Of a stretch of DNA of 22,941 nt, positions 14,366 through 21,957 are shown in pieces. Location of the stretch: the NCBI GenBank assembly GCA_023396365.1, contig JAEWWL010000037.1, positions 1-22,941 of the forward strand. The letters run 5' to 3'. The notes beneath the pieces are model-generated. The model searched no databases and was not told the DNA's origin. It saw only the letters and a program-made list of their open reading frames with translations. Made by a program: the position numbers and the translations under genes. The DNA is from Methanobacteriota archaeon (GTDB lineage: Archaea; Halobacteriota; Methanomicrobia; Methanomicrobiales; Methanomicrobiaceae). The stretch's first letter is position 1; every line of letters begins with the position of its first letter.

Positions 14366-15636
14366 TAAAAAGCCCATATGAAACCGAGCAGCTTCTCGGT
14401 ATGGAATATTACCTGACAGACAGTCTTGGAACAGGCGGAATTTTAAGAAAGACCCCGGAGGATTTCATCGTAAGGGAGATATTTGCAGATATAAAATTAA
14501 CAGGCGGCCCGCATCTTATATGCGAGCTTGAAAAGACAAACTGGGAGCTTCAGCGTGCAGTAAAAGAGATAGCAAACAGACTTGGAATCAGCCACAAAAG
14601 AATTTCATGGGGCGGGACTAAGGATAAGCGTGCAAGGACAACCCAGCTCATATCGGTTTATGGCGTAAAACCTGAGGATATCGAAAAAATTCAGCTCAAA
14701 GATATAAATTTAAAGCCTCTTGGCTTTGCAAGAATGCAGATGTCGCTTGGTGATCTTAAGGGAAATGAATTCAGGATAAAAATAAGCGGCTGCACCGGAG
14801 AGAGCCTTTTGTCATCACTTGACGAGTGCATAAACTGTGCATCAAAAGGCCTTCCCAACTATTTTGGAATACAGAGATTCGGTACATTCAGGCCGGTCTC
14901 GCATCTTGTGGGAATTGCAATGCTAAAGGGCGACTACAAAGACGCGGTCATGAAATATGCAGGATTTCCATGCGATGATGAAAATGAACAGACAAAGCTT
15001 GCAAGAACAGTCTTTGAGGAGACACAAGATCCCAGATTGGCCCTTGAGCTTATGCCTGTAAATATGCATTATGAAAGATCCCTTCTTCATCATCTTATTG
15101 AAAAGCCCGGCGACTATGAGGGCGCACTTTCAAATATTCCGCCAAAACTTCTCTCAATGTTTGTAAGCGCCTTTCAGTCATATCTATTCAACCGGATACT
15201 AAGCCTTAGAATAAAAAATTCAGGCGGAGATATAAGCGGGCCTGAAATCGGCGACAGGCTGATTTTTCCAAACGGAAGGGAAGAGATTGTCGATGAAAAA
15301 AATCTTGCAACAGCAAAAATTCACACAGGGCGCGGCAGATGCCAGGTTGGAATTTACATGCCGGGTTCTGAGGATTTTGAAAAACGCGGATACATGGATG
15401 AATATGCGCAGAAGATTATGGATGATATGGGAGTTTTTAAAGAGGGATACTCTGACATTTCAAAACTCGTCGGTTCGCGTTTTACAGGCGCATCAAGGCC
15501 CGCGGTTTTAAGAACTGACATAAAAGGCAGCGTCACAGGAGATGAGATATCGCTTGAATTCACCCTTCCGCCGGGGCATTACGCAACAACAGTCTGCCGT
15601 GAAATAATGAAAGCAGATCCAAAAAATATGGCCTGA
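14362..15636 (+). CDS. truD: tRNA pseudouridine synthase TruD
   Basis: A 424-residue pseudouridine synthase that modifies U13 in tRNAs. The catalytic Asp88 is in GGTKDKRARTTQ. The NYFGIQRFG motif, with its conserved Phe and Gln/Arg, lies at about 171-179, and the archaeal TRUD insertion domain follows. Length is normal for the archaeal form, which is longer than the bacterial one. The start ATG overlaps the pth2 stop codon by one base pattern (ATGA). Downstream, the gene runs into a T-rich terminator region with a triplicated 12-bp repeat before the convergent sppA gene. Confidence 0.95.
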   Translation: MIKSPYETEQLLGMEYYLTDSLGTGGILRKTPEDFIVREIFADIKLTGGPHLICELEKTNWELQRAVKEIANRLGISHKRISWGGTKDKRARTTQLISVYGVKPEDIEKIQLKDINLKPLGFARMQMSLGDLKGNEFRIKISGCTGESLLSSLDECINCASKGLPNYFGIQRFGTFRPVSHLVGIAMLKGDYKDAVMKYAGFPCDDENEQTKLARTVFEETQDPRLALELMPVNMHYERSLLHHLIEKPGDYEGALSNIPPKLLSMFVSAFQSYLFNRILSLRIKNSGGDISGPEIGDRLIFPNGREEIVDEKNLATAKIHTGRGRCQVGIYMPGSEDFEKRGYMDEYAQKIMDDMGVFKEGYSDISKLVGSRFTGASRPAVLRTDIKGSVTGDEISLEFTLPPGHYATTVCREIMKADPKNMA

Positions 15637-15658
15637 AAAAATTTAAAATATCCTGAAA

Positions 15659-15740
15659 TTTTCTTTTTGAATTTTTTTTTGTTTTTGTTATTTGTTTTTT
15701 TTCTGTTTTGTTTTCTGTTTTGTTTCCTGTTTTGTTTAGT
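15659..15740 (+). terminator. U-rich terminator region after truD
   Basis: T-runs of four to nine bases are spread over ~80 bases starting 23 bases after the truD stop codon, including the three repeat units listed separately. This pattern of multiple oligo-U tracts is a strong archaeal terminator. Confidence 0.65.
15703..15738. repeat. 12-bp tandem repeat, three copies (CTGTTTTGTTTN)
   Basis: Three adjacent units at 15703-15714, 15715-15726 and 15727-15738 differ only in the last base (T, C, A). They lie between the convergent truD and sppA genes and give a UUUU tract in each half-unit on the truD transcript. Confidence 0.85.
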
Positions 15741-15761
15741 TATTATCAGTAATTTTTTAAT

Positions 15762-16631
15762 TTATTCATCAGCAGAAGTCAGGGCTTCATCAGATGTTTC
15801 AGATTCAGATGAATTATCTTTCAAGACGGCTTTTTTTTCCAAAGCTTTTTTGCGGTCATAATTTTTTACATAATCAATTGCATCATAAAGATTGCCCATC
15901 TCATCAACAAGTCCAAGCTTTAGTGCATCCTCACCGCGTATCAGCTGCGCCTCTTCAATATCAGTTCTGCTGATATTTCTCTGGGTTAAAACATCATTTA
16001 TGAAAAGCTCAAAGCTGTCATCGACCATCTTCTGAACATATGAAAGCTCATCATCAGAAAGACCGCGGAAAGTTGAACCAAGGTCTTTTAGATCGCCTGA
16101 CTTGACAACTGCAACCGACACTCCCTCCTTGTCAAGAGATTCGCTGGTGTCATAAAAAGTCCATATTGTTCCGACACTGCCGGTCATTGTATCAGGATTT
16201 GCAAAGATCCAGTCAGAGTGTGAACTTATGTGGTACGCGGCAGAGGTTGCCATATCTCCCATAGAGACCACAACCGGCTTTTTGGCTTTTGCATATTCTA
16301 TATCGCGTATAATCTCCTGGGATGCGGAAGGAGAGCCTCCGGGACTGTTTACGCGAAGGACAATTCCTTCTGTTAACGGATCATCTGCCGCCGACCGGAT
16401 CTGTGCGCCGATATAGTCGCTTCCTGCATAGCCTCCGCTGTACATATTGCCGGTTGCAAGAGTTCCTTCAACCCTTATTACCTTAACACCTGCATCCTGT
16501 GAATATGGAAAGAGAGAAAATACGGCAAAAATTATTATTGCCGCAAACACTCCGCCGACAAACCATTTTATTCCGTTTTTGCGAAGCTTTGACTTCTCTG
16601 CCCTGCCAATCTCTTCCTCAAGCCACGACAT
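15762..16631 (-). CDS. sppA: Signal peptide peptidase SppA (membrane serine protease)
   Basis: A 289-residue S49 family protease. A cytoplasmic basic N-terminus is followed by one membrane helix at ~22-42, then the extracytoplasmic protease domain. The catalytic Ser130 lies in SMGDMATSAAYH and the Lys general base is Lys182 in KSGDLKDLGSTFR; RVNSPGGS (93-100) is the conserved oxyanion/substrate loop. This is the short single-domain form usual in archaea and Gram-positives. The tail is acidic and Ser-rich. ATG 16631 lies two bases after the arfC stop codon, with GGTGA from the last arfC codons as its Shine-Dalgarno, so the pair is an operon. It degrades leftover signal peptides or membrane proteins. 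Confidence 0.93.
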   Translation of the reverse strand: MSWLEEEIGRAEKSKLRKNGIKWFVGGVFAAIIIFAVFSLFPYSQDAGVKVIRVEGTLATGNMYSGGYAGSDYIGAQIRSAADDPLTEGIVLRVNSPGGSPSASQEIIRDIEYAKAKKPVVVSMGDMATSAAYHISSHSDWIFANPDTMTGSVGTIWTFYDTSESLDKEGVSVAVVKSGDLKDLGSTFRGLSDDELSYVQKMVDDSFELFINDVLTQRNISRTDIEEAQLIRGEDALKLGLVDEMGNLYDAIDYVKNYDRKKALEKKAVLKDNSSESETSDEALTSADE

Positions 16632-16633
16632 GC

Positions 16634-17317
16634 CTATTCACCGTACGTAACATCGTACTCTGTAACAAGATTTGTCCCGCACATGTAATGATTTTTGAGA
16701 TTTAAGCGAAACATCTCATCCTCTGAATCAATGTGCATTCCGCCTACAAGCGAAGGGGTATCTGCACCGCCGACTATGAAAGGAAGATGAATAAGCCTTA
16801 CCTCATCAACAAGCCTGTCCTGAAGCATATAATAATTAAGAGTCGGGCCTCCTTCGACCATCAGCGTTTTTATTCCGTATTCTGATACCAGAATATCCAT
16901 AAGACGCGGAAAATCAACATTCTCCTCACCGCAGACAATTACATCCGCACCCTTGTTTTTAATAGCCTCTATTCTCCCTGCAGGTGCTTTTTTTGTTACG
17001 GCAATAATTGTTTTTGCATCTTTTCCAAGAACGTTTGAGTCAGGGGGAATATCTGCGGTGCTGTTTGGAATAATCCTGACAGGATTTTCACCGTCAACAT
17101 ATCTTACAGTAAGAAACGAATTGTCAATCTTAATTGTATTTGAGCCCACCATTATTGCGTCATATTCGGCTCTGGTTTTATGAAGAAGGATATCAGTTTC
17201 ATGATCCATATATTTCATGAGAATTTTGCTGGATGCTCCTTTTTTTAATGTCAGTTTGCCGTCAACGGTAATCTCTGACATTATCATAACATGGGGTTTT
17301 TTATATTTTTCAGCCAT
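16634..17317 (-). CDS. arfC: 2,5-diamino-6-ribosylamino-pyrimidinone 5'-phosphate reductase
   Basis: A 227-residue RibD-C/DHFR-like reductase. It reduces the ribosyl side chain of the pyrimidine intermediate shared by riboflavin (and therefore FAD) and coenzyme F420 deazaflavin synthesis, using NAD(P)H. The family features are MSEITVDGKLTLKKG near the N-terminus, YDAIMVGSNTIKIDNSFLTVR (broken here as YDAIMVGSNT and IDNSFLTVR), and VEGGPTLNYYML plus LPFIVGGADTPS in the C-terminal half. The length is the archaeal stand-alone form without the deaminase domain. Start ATG 17317 has only a weak ribosome site; a TATA-like TTATACGG at 17351-17344 would start RNA a few bases before the ATG. It is the first gene of the pair with sppA. 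Confidence 0.92.
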   Translation of the reverse strand: MAEKYKKPHVMIMSEITVDGKLTLKKGASSKILMKYMDHETDILLHKTRAEYDAIMVGSNTIKIDNSFLTVRYVDGENPVRIIPNSTADIPPDSNVLGKDAKTIIAVTKKAPAGRIEAIKNKGADVIVCGEENVDFPRLMDILVSEYGIKTLMVEGGPTLNYYMLQDRLVDEVRLIHLPFIVGGADTPSLVGGMHIDSEDEMFRLNLKNHYMCGTNLVTEYDVTYGE

Positions 17318-17429
17318 GATGATCTTTCTTACTGCTTTATTATCCCGTATAAGTAAAGAAGTTAGCCCTGTTATATTTCCTGATATATTTAGTCAAACCT
17401 TTATCCAAGTGCTTCCAAATAATATTATC

Positions 17430-18071
17430 ATGAATATTACTGCCTTGCGGCCAAAATTCATCGGATGCCTTGAGCCTGTTGCAGGCATATTCATACGGCT
17501 TGGATTTACACCCAACATGATATCGGTTATGTCACTGATAGCCGGACTTATAACAGCTTATCTCTTCTTCACCAGAAATTTCGCTTTGGGTGCCGTGTTT
17601 CTTTTGATATCAGCGGTTTTGGATCTTGTGGACGGAACTGTTGCAAGAAAAACAGGGCGTGAGAGCAAATTTGGTGCGGTTTTTGACTGGATAGTCGACA
17701 AGTATGTTGACAGCCTCGTTCTTTTGGGAATCGGCCTCTCAGGTGCTGCAATAATCAGCCCGTATATTTCAATAGCAGGAGTAAACGGATACATCATTGA
17801 TTTTGCAGTTGTCTCACTTGCAATAATCGGCTCACTGATGAACACATTCATAAAGCCTGTTACCTACGCCGAGGTCGGGTTTGAAAAGAGAGAGGATGGA
17901 AAAATTGACGATCCCTTAGAAAGGGTTGGCTTTTTTGGAAGACCTGAGACAATTCTTTTCCTTGTCCTTGGAGGATTGTCAGGCCTTATCGCACCGGCTG
18001 TTGTAATTATCGCCGTATGCACTAATTTATCAGCTATTCAGAGGATTATTTACCTTTACAGGCACCTCTGA
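17430..18071 (+). CDS. CDP-alcohol phosphatidyltransferase (archaetidyl-lipid synthase)
   Basis: The frame is open from 17217, but family homology starts at ATG 17430 (MNITALRPKF), giving 213 residues; the upstream part overlaps arfC in antisense. The catalytic motif is complete: DLVDG, two residues, AR, eight residues, G, then D and D in AVFDWIVD. This is the D-x2-DG-x2-AR-x8-G-x3-D-x3-D pattern. Several membrane helices surround it. The enzyme joins a polar alcohol phosphate to CDP-archaeol. The sequence looks closer to archaetidylinositol-phosphate synthase than to archaetidylserine synthase, but I cannot settle the head group. Its 3' end overlaps that of archaeosortase A by 26 bp on opposite strands. 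Confidence 0.85.
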   Translation: MNITALRPKFIGCLEPVAGIFIRLGFTPNMISVMSLIAGLITAYLFFTRNFALGAVFLLISAVLDLVDGTVARKTGRESKFGAVFDWIVDKYVDSLVLLGIGLSGAAIISPYISIAGVNGYIIDFAVVSLAIIGSLMNTFIKPVTYAEVGFEKREDGKIDDPLERVGFFGRPETILFLVLGGLSGLIAPAVVIIAVCTNLSAIQRIIYLYRHL

Positions 18072-18858
18072 GCTTTTCCATATACAATTTTATAACTCCG
18101 TCAGCAAAGTCTCCAAGCTGCGGAATTATCCTGAAAAGACCAAGGGCAAGAATTATTAAAAATATCAAAGCTCCCAGTTCTGCCATCACATTGTGCGACC
18201 AGAAAAAGCTTTCATACCCGTATTCGCCGTTTGATGCAATCTCGGGCAAATACTGAAACCACTGTCCTGTGTATGCAGAAACAACAAAGACATTTCTGAA
18301 GATATTCAGGATATAAATGACCGGGACAATTAAAAGAAATGAAAGTATCTTTTGCTTAAGCGTTGTTGGAAGAGAGTACGCAAGCCCGAGCATTATTGCA
18401 ATGCTCTGTATGCCTGTGCACGCGAGAATGATTTCGACACGAAAGCCGTCATGCTCAAGCATGTTCCATCCAATCTGGCTGTAAGAAAGACCAAGAAAAG
18501 CTCCGGCTTCATAAACCTGACTTGTGACGCATGCAATCAGAAAATCCCCCGCCTGCGGTATGTAGCCGAACGGAAAATAAATTAAAAATGCTATTGCCGC
18601 ACCGCGGCTTAAGCAGACAACATGCTTATTTCCGGAAATCAGCTCAGGTATTGTGACATATAAAAATGGCAGACCGAGTATTCCAAGAAGCGGATATAAA
18701 AAGTTGTTCTCTTCGCTTATGTAAAACGGGATATCAGTAATCAATGAAAAAACCACAAAAATCCAGCCGGCAGCTGCAAAATAATTCCTCTTATTTCCCG
18801 GCACAATTAAAAATGCTATAAATGCCAGCGCTGACAATAAAACCAGTACAGCTTCCAT
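18046..18858 (-). CDS. artA: Archaeosortase A
   Basis: A 270-residue polytopic membrane cysteine protease/transpeptidase with about seven or eight hydrophobic helices. The three catalytic residues of the exosortase/archaeosortase family are visible: Cys147 in ILACTGIQSI, Arg188 in LNIFRNVF and His222 in FFWSHNVMAE. The FRVEIILACTG context is typical of ArtA. ArtA removes the C-terminal PGF-CTERM region of surface proteins such as the S-layer glycoprotein and transfers them to a membrane lipid. No PGF-CTERM substrate is encoded in the window. The gene starts at ATG 18858 without a visible Shine-Dalgarno. The convergent neighbour is a lipid head-group enzyme, consistent with lipid attachment. 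Confidence 0.9.
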   Translation of the reverse strand: MEAVLVLLSALAFIAFLIVPGNKRNYFAAAGWIFVVFSLITDIPFYISEENNFLYPLLGILGLPFLYVTIPELISGNKHVVCLSRGAAIAFLIYFPFGYIPQAGDFLIACVTSQVYEAGAFLGLSYSQIGWNMLEHDGFRVEIILACTGIQSIAIMLGLAYSLPTTLKQKILSFLLIVPVIYILNIFRNVFVVSAYTGQWFQYLPEIASNGEYGYESFFWSHNVMAELGALIFLIILALGLFRIIPQLGDFADGVIKLYMEKLRGACKGK

Positions 18859-18965
18859 TGATTATAATTTGTTCTGACAGCAGATAATAGATATTAAAGT
18901 GATAGCAAAGAATATTTTTTTCTCCTGCATTGAAATTTTTAATCATCATTTTTTTGTGATTTTTA

Positions 18966-19020
18966 TAAAACGGGATTTTTTTCGGCGCTTAGTCAAAAAA
19001 CGCGAAATCAAGCCCGGTTT
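18966..19020. other. Imperfect long hairpin upstream of tfs
   Basis: The arms AAACGGG and CCCGGTTT pair with one bulged G, and inside them TTCGGCG pairs with CGCGAA with one bulge. The hairpin overlaps a TATA-like TTTTATAAAAC at 18961-18971 in the 224-bp gap between artA and tfs. Role unknown. Confidence 0.3.
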
Positions 19021-19082
19021 ATTATTATTTTTTTTGACTTAATCCATAATAATTAATCAAATAGCAACCAATACTTAAAGCG

Positions 19083-19397
19083 ATGATGTTCTGTCCAGAA
19101 TGCAAAAGCATGCTTAAATCATCTGAAGGAAAGCTGAAATGCCCCAAATGCGGCTTTGAAAAAGGCATCTCAGACAAGTCGCAGCTTCAGAAGACAAAAG
19201 AGAGAGTTGAAAGGGAAATAACAATCGTAGAAGAAGATCAGAATATTGCAACACTTCCTACAACTACAATCAAATGCCCGGAGTGCAGCAACAACACAGC
19301 AGAATGGTGGCTTCGCCAGCTTCGTTCAGCTGATGAAAGCGAGGTTCGCTTCTTCCGCTGCACAAAGTGCAAGCACACCTGGCGCGAATACGACTAA
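19083..19397 (+). CDS. tfs: Transcription factor S (TFIIS-like RNA cleavage factor)
   Basis: A 104-residue archaeal TFS. It enters the RNA polymerase secondary channel and triggers transcript cleavage to rescue backtracked complexes. The N-terminal zinc ribbon has Cys4/Cys7 (CPEC) and Cys20/Cys23 (CPKC). The C-terminal ribbon has CPEC at 65-68 and CTKC at 92-95. The essential acidic tip is present as RSADESE, with Asp83-Glu84. Two adjacent ATGs (19083, 19086) could be the start and no Shine-Dalgarno is visible, so a leaderless or near-leaderless mRNA is likely. T7 follows the stop codon at ~19404-19410. Confidence 0.95.
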   Translation: MMFCPECKSMLKSSEGKLKCPKCGFEKGISDKSQLQKTKERVEREITIVEEDQNIATLPTTTIKCPECSNNTAEWWLRQLRSADESEVRFFRCTKCKHTWREYD

Positions 19398-19479
19398 ATA
19401 ATTTTTTTCCCTCAATTTCATTAAGAATTTTATTTCTTTAAAAAGTTTTAACAGACACTTCTTCTTTAGAATGGTCAGA

Positions 19480-19563
19480 TTTAAAGATAAAAAAAATTAA
19501 AAAATTTTTCAAAAATCTATTAAAAAATTTATTAAAAAAATTATTAGGGATTTTATTTTTTTT
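19480..19563. terminator. Bidirectional A/T-tract terminator between tfs and the ADP-forming synthetase
   Basis: Alternating A and T runs of five to ten bases fill the gap between the two convergent genes and give oligo-U in both transcripts. Confidence 0.5.
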
Positions 19564-21624
19564 TTAGAACAGGCCCTGGCCTTTAACGCGGTACTTGCTC
19601 TGGAGTGTTCTTCCAACAACCCTGAATGCAGTTTCAAGCTCTTCAAACGGAGGAACCTTGTTCTCTCTTAATATGGCACGGCCACCGTTCATCTCTGCCC
19701 CGCCGATAAGAACGGATACTATTCTCTTCTCTGTTGATTCTGAAAGCATCATTATCTGCTTTGCAAAACGCTCTGATGTCAAAACAAGATTTGGGAATCC
19801 GATTACCATACAGATATCCCAGAGATCGTCATGCTTTGCAAGAACACTAAATGTCTTTGCAAATCTTGCTCCGTCTGCATCGCCCAAGAGATCAATCGGA
19901 TTTCCACGGTTCCAGAATGGCGGGAGGAATTTGTCCATCTCATCTATGACAGCCTTTGGAAGGTCAACAATTTCAATTCCGTAGCGCTCTGCATAATCAT
20001 TTGAAAGAACAGCAAAACCACCTGCGTTTGTAACAATCACAGCACGCTTTCCTTTCGGGTAGTGCTTGTTGTGCGAGAGGAACTCTGCTGCAAGGAAGGC
20101 ATCCTCAAGGTTTGTAACAGATAAGACTCCGGCCTCCCTGAAAGCCTCCATGTAAACCTCGTAGCTTCCCGCAAGTGAGCCTGTGTGAGAGGCGGCTGCG
20201 GCACGTCCGCGTTCTGATGAGCCTGACTTTATGGCAACAACAGGTTTTGTCCTTGCAATTCTTGATACTACATCAAGGAAGCCTTTTCCGTTGTTTATCT
20301 CCTCAATGTACATTATAATTGCCTCTGTGTTTGGATCGGACTCCGCCCAGTGCAGGTAGTCAAAGAAGTTTAAGTCTGACTGGTTTCCAACAGAGACCAC
20401 AGCTGAAAATCCTACATTGTGCGTTAAACTCCAGTCCACGACAGCGTTTACGATTGCACCGCTCTGTGAGAGGAATGCGATATTTCCGGGAGCAGGTGAT
20501 CTCTGGACATATGTTGTGTCATACCCTTTGTGCGGGCTGATTAACCCAAGACAGTTCGGGCCGACAATCCTTGTACCGTATTTTTTTGCTATTGCAACAG
20601 TCTGCTCCTCAAGCTTTCTTCCCTCCTCGTTCATCTCCTTAAAGCCGGCTGTTATTATGACAGCAATCTTTACGCCTTTTTTGCCGCACTCCTCCATTAC
20701 TTCGGGGACAAGTGCTGAAGGAACTGTTATAACAGCCATATCGACATTGTCAGCGATATCAAGTATGCTCGGATATGTCTTAAAGCACATAATGACATCA
20801 CGTTTCGGGTTTACCGGATAGAGTTTTCCTGGGAATGTTGAGAGCTTGTGCATTACAGCATAACCCATCTTTCCGGGTGTTTCTGATGCCCCGATGACCG
20901 CAATTGACTGCGGGTCAAAGATGCTTACATCAACAATCTTCTCTGCTGAAGACCTTTTTTTGTGCTCGTCACTGAAGATAAATACCGTATCAACTGCACA
21001 TGCGCCTGACTCATACAGCCTTAACGGGTTGATATCGAACTCAACAAGGTCTTCGTTTTCCAAAAAGGCACGGCTGACATTCATTATTATTTTGACTAAT
21101 GTGTCCTCATCCTTTGGCGCTGAGCCGCGGTAGCCGGATATTAGTTTGTAGGAGTTAATTTCCCTGACCATCTGCCTGATTTCAGCCTCTGTTAAGGGAA
21201 GAATCCTCAGTGAAACATCCTTTAAAAATTCAACAAGTGTTCCGCCTATGCCGAATGTTATTGTTTTTCCAAAGGCAGAATCAGTATTTCCTCCGATAAT
21301 CAGCTCAACACCGGATTTTGCCATCTCTTCGACAATTACACCTTCAATATCCGCGTCGGGCTTGTATGCCTTTACACTTGAGATAATCTGCTGGTAAGCC
21401 TCTTTTGCCTCTTCTTTATTTTTTATTCCTACAATAACTCCGCCTGCATCACTCTTGTGAATAATATGAGGCGATACAATCTTCAAAACAACCGGAAATC
21501 CTATTTTTTCCGATGCTTCGGCTGCCTTCTCCGGTGAATTTACAATACAGTATTCAGGAACCGGGACATCATATTTTTTTAGAAAATCGTAGCCTTCAGC
21601 CTCGCTTAACATCCATTTTGCCAT
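19564..21624 (-). CDS. ADP-forming acyl-CoA (acetyl-CoA) synthetase, beta-alpha fusion
   Basis: A 686-residue nucleoside-diphosphate-forming acyl-CoA synthetase that interconverts acyl-CoA + ADP + Pi with acid + ATP + CoA. The order is beta then alpha. An ATP-grasp domain covers ~1-220, with HKSDAGGV (His56, the equivalent of the second phosphorylated His) and VEFDINPL. A CoA-binding Rossmann domain follows from ~232 (AVIGASETPGKMG), then ligase domains with PNCLGL, and the phospho-His480 in AAASHTGSLAGS. Many archaeal enzymes have alpha first or separate subunits. Acyl specificity cannot be read. Start ATG 21624 has GAGGT four to five bases upstream. It is divergent from tbp with a 333-bp gap. 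Confidence 0.92.
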   Translation of the reverse strand: MAKWMLSEAEGYDFLKKYDVPVPEYCIVNSPEKAAEASEKIGFPVVLKIVSPHIIHKSDAGGVIVGIKNKEEAKEAYQQIISSVKAYKPDADIEGVIVEEMAKSGVELIIGGNTDSAFGKTITFGIGGTLVEFLKDVSLRILPLTEAEIRQMVREINSYKLISGYRGSAPKDEDTLVKIIMNVSRAFLENEDLVEFDINPLRLYESGACAVDTVFIFSDEHKKRSSAEKIVDVSIFDPQSIAVIGASETPGKMGYAVMHKLSTFPGKLYPVNPKRDVIMCFKTYPSILDIADNVDMAVITVPSALVPEVMEECGKKGVKIAVIITAGFKEMNEEGRKLEEQTVAIAKKYGTRIVGPNCLGLISPHKGYDTTYVQRSPAPGNIAFLSQSGAIVNAVVDWSLTHNVGFSAVVSVGNQSDLNFFDYLHWAESDPNTEAIIMYIEEINNGKGFLDVVSRIARTKPVVAIKSGSSERGRAAAASHTGSLAGSYEVYMEAFREAGVLSVTNLEDAFLAAEFLSHNKHYPKGKRAVIVTNAGGFAVLSNDYAERYGIEIVDLPKAVIDEMDKFLPPFWNRGNPIDLLGDADGARFAKTFSVLAKHDDLWDICMVIGFPNLVLTSERFAKQIMMLSESTEKRIVSVLIGGAEMNGGRAILRENKVPPFEELETAFRVVGRTLQSKYRVKGQGLF

Positions 21625-21667
21625 ATTTTACCTCATTACTCTGGTTTGATTTTTTTTGCAAATATTT

Positions 21668-21752
21668 CCGGGTATAAGAAACCTCATCTGAGAAGTATTC
21701 ATCTCTTCTTATGAGTCTTTCTGACTCTTATCTCTTCAGAGTTTTTACCCGG
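21668..21752. other. Candidate structured element closed by a 7-bp GC-rich stem
   Basis: CCGGGTA (21668-21674) is the exact reverse complement of TACCCGG (21746-21752). Nested inside are GAGTC-TTTCT-GACTC (a perfect 5-bp hairpin), a GAAG/CTTC hairpin, and an imperfect TCTGA..AG/CTTCAGA stem. It lies in the 333-bp gap between the ADP-forming synthetase and tbp; in the minus orientation it would sit in the synthetase leader. No known riboswitch class is recognised. Confidence 0.4.
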
Positions 21753-21756
21753 CATA

Positions 21757-21814
21757 GTTCAACAAATGTCGAATTTTCATTCGTTGTTCTTTGCTCAACA
21801 TCTATTGAACGAAT
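21757..21814. promoter_or_regulatory. Overlapping inverted repeats, operator-like
   Basis: GTTCAA (21757-21762) pairs with TTGAAC (21805-21810), and ATTCGTT (21779-21785) pairs exactly with AACGAAT (21808-21814). A third, one-mismatch pairing joins CAACAAATG to CATTCGTTG. The three share arms. This could be a regulator site for one of the divergent genes. Confidence 0.35.
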
Positions 21815-21927
21815 TTATAGATAAAATTTTGTAATTGTTAATCATTAAGAATCACACTCCGGCACCGCGGCAGACACACAGGCATAGCCTTAGAACCAGG
21901 TGTTTTTTGTAAGGATTCACCCAACTC

Positions 21928-21935
21928 TTTATATA
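21928..21935 (+). promoter_or_regulatory. TATA box of the tbp gene
   Basis: TTTATATA is centred about 26 bases before the tbp ATG at 21958, and no Shine-Dalgarno is present. This geometry indicates a leaderless mRNA whose first base is at or beside the ATG. Confidence 0.7.
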
Positions 21936-21957
21936 CCATATAAATCACTTTATAAAT

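Noticed and set aside
15667..15861. 64-residue Phe/Leu-rich plus-strand frame resembling a membrane peptide
   Set aside because: The hydrophobicity comes entirely from the T-rich terminator and 12-bp repeats; its second half is the reverse of the sppA tail.
17217..17429. N-terminal extension of the CDP-alcohol phosphatidyltransferase frame
   Set aside because: It overlaps the arfC coding region and promoter in antisense, and homology begins at ATG 17430.
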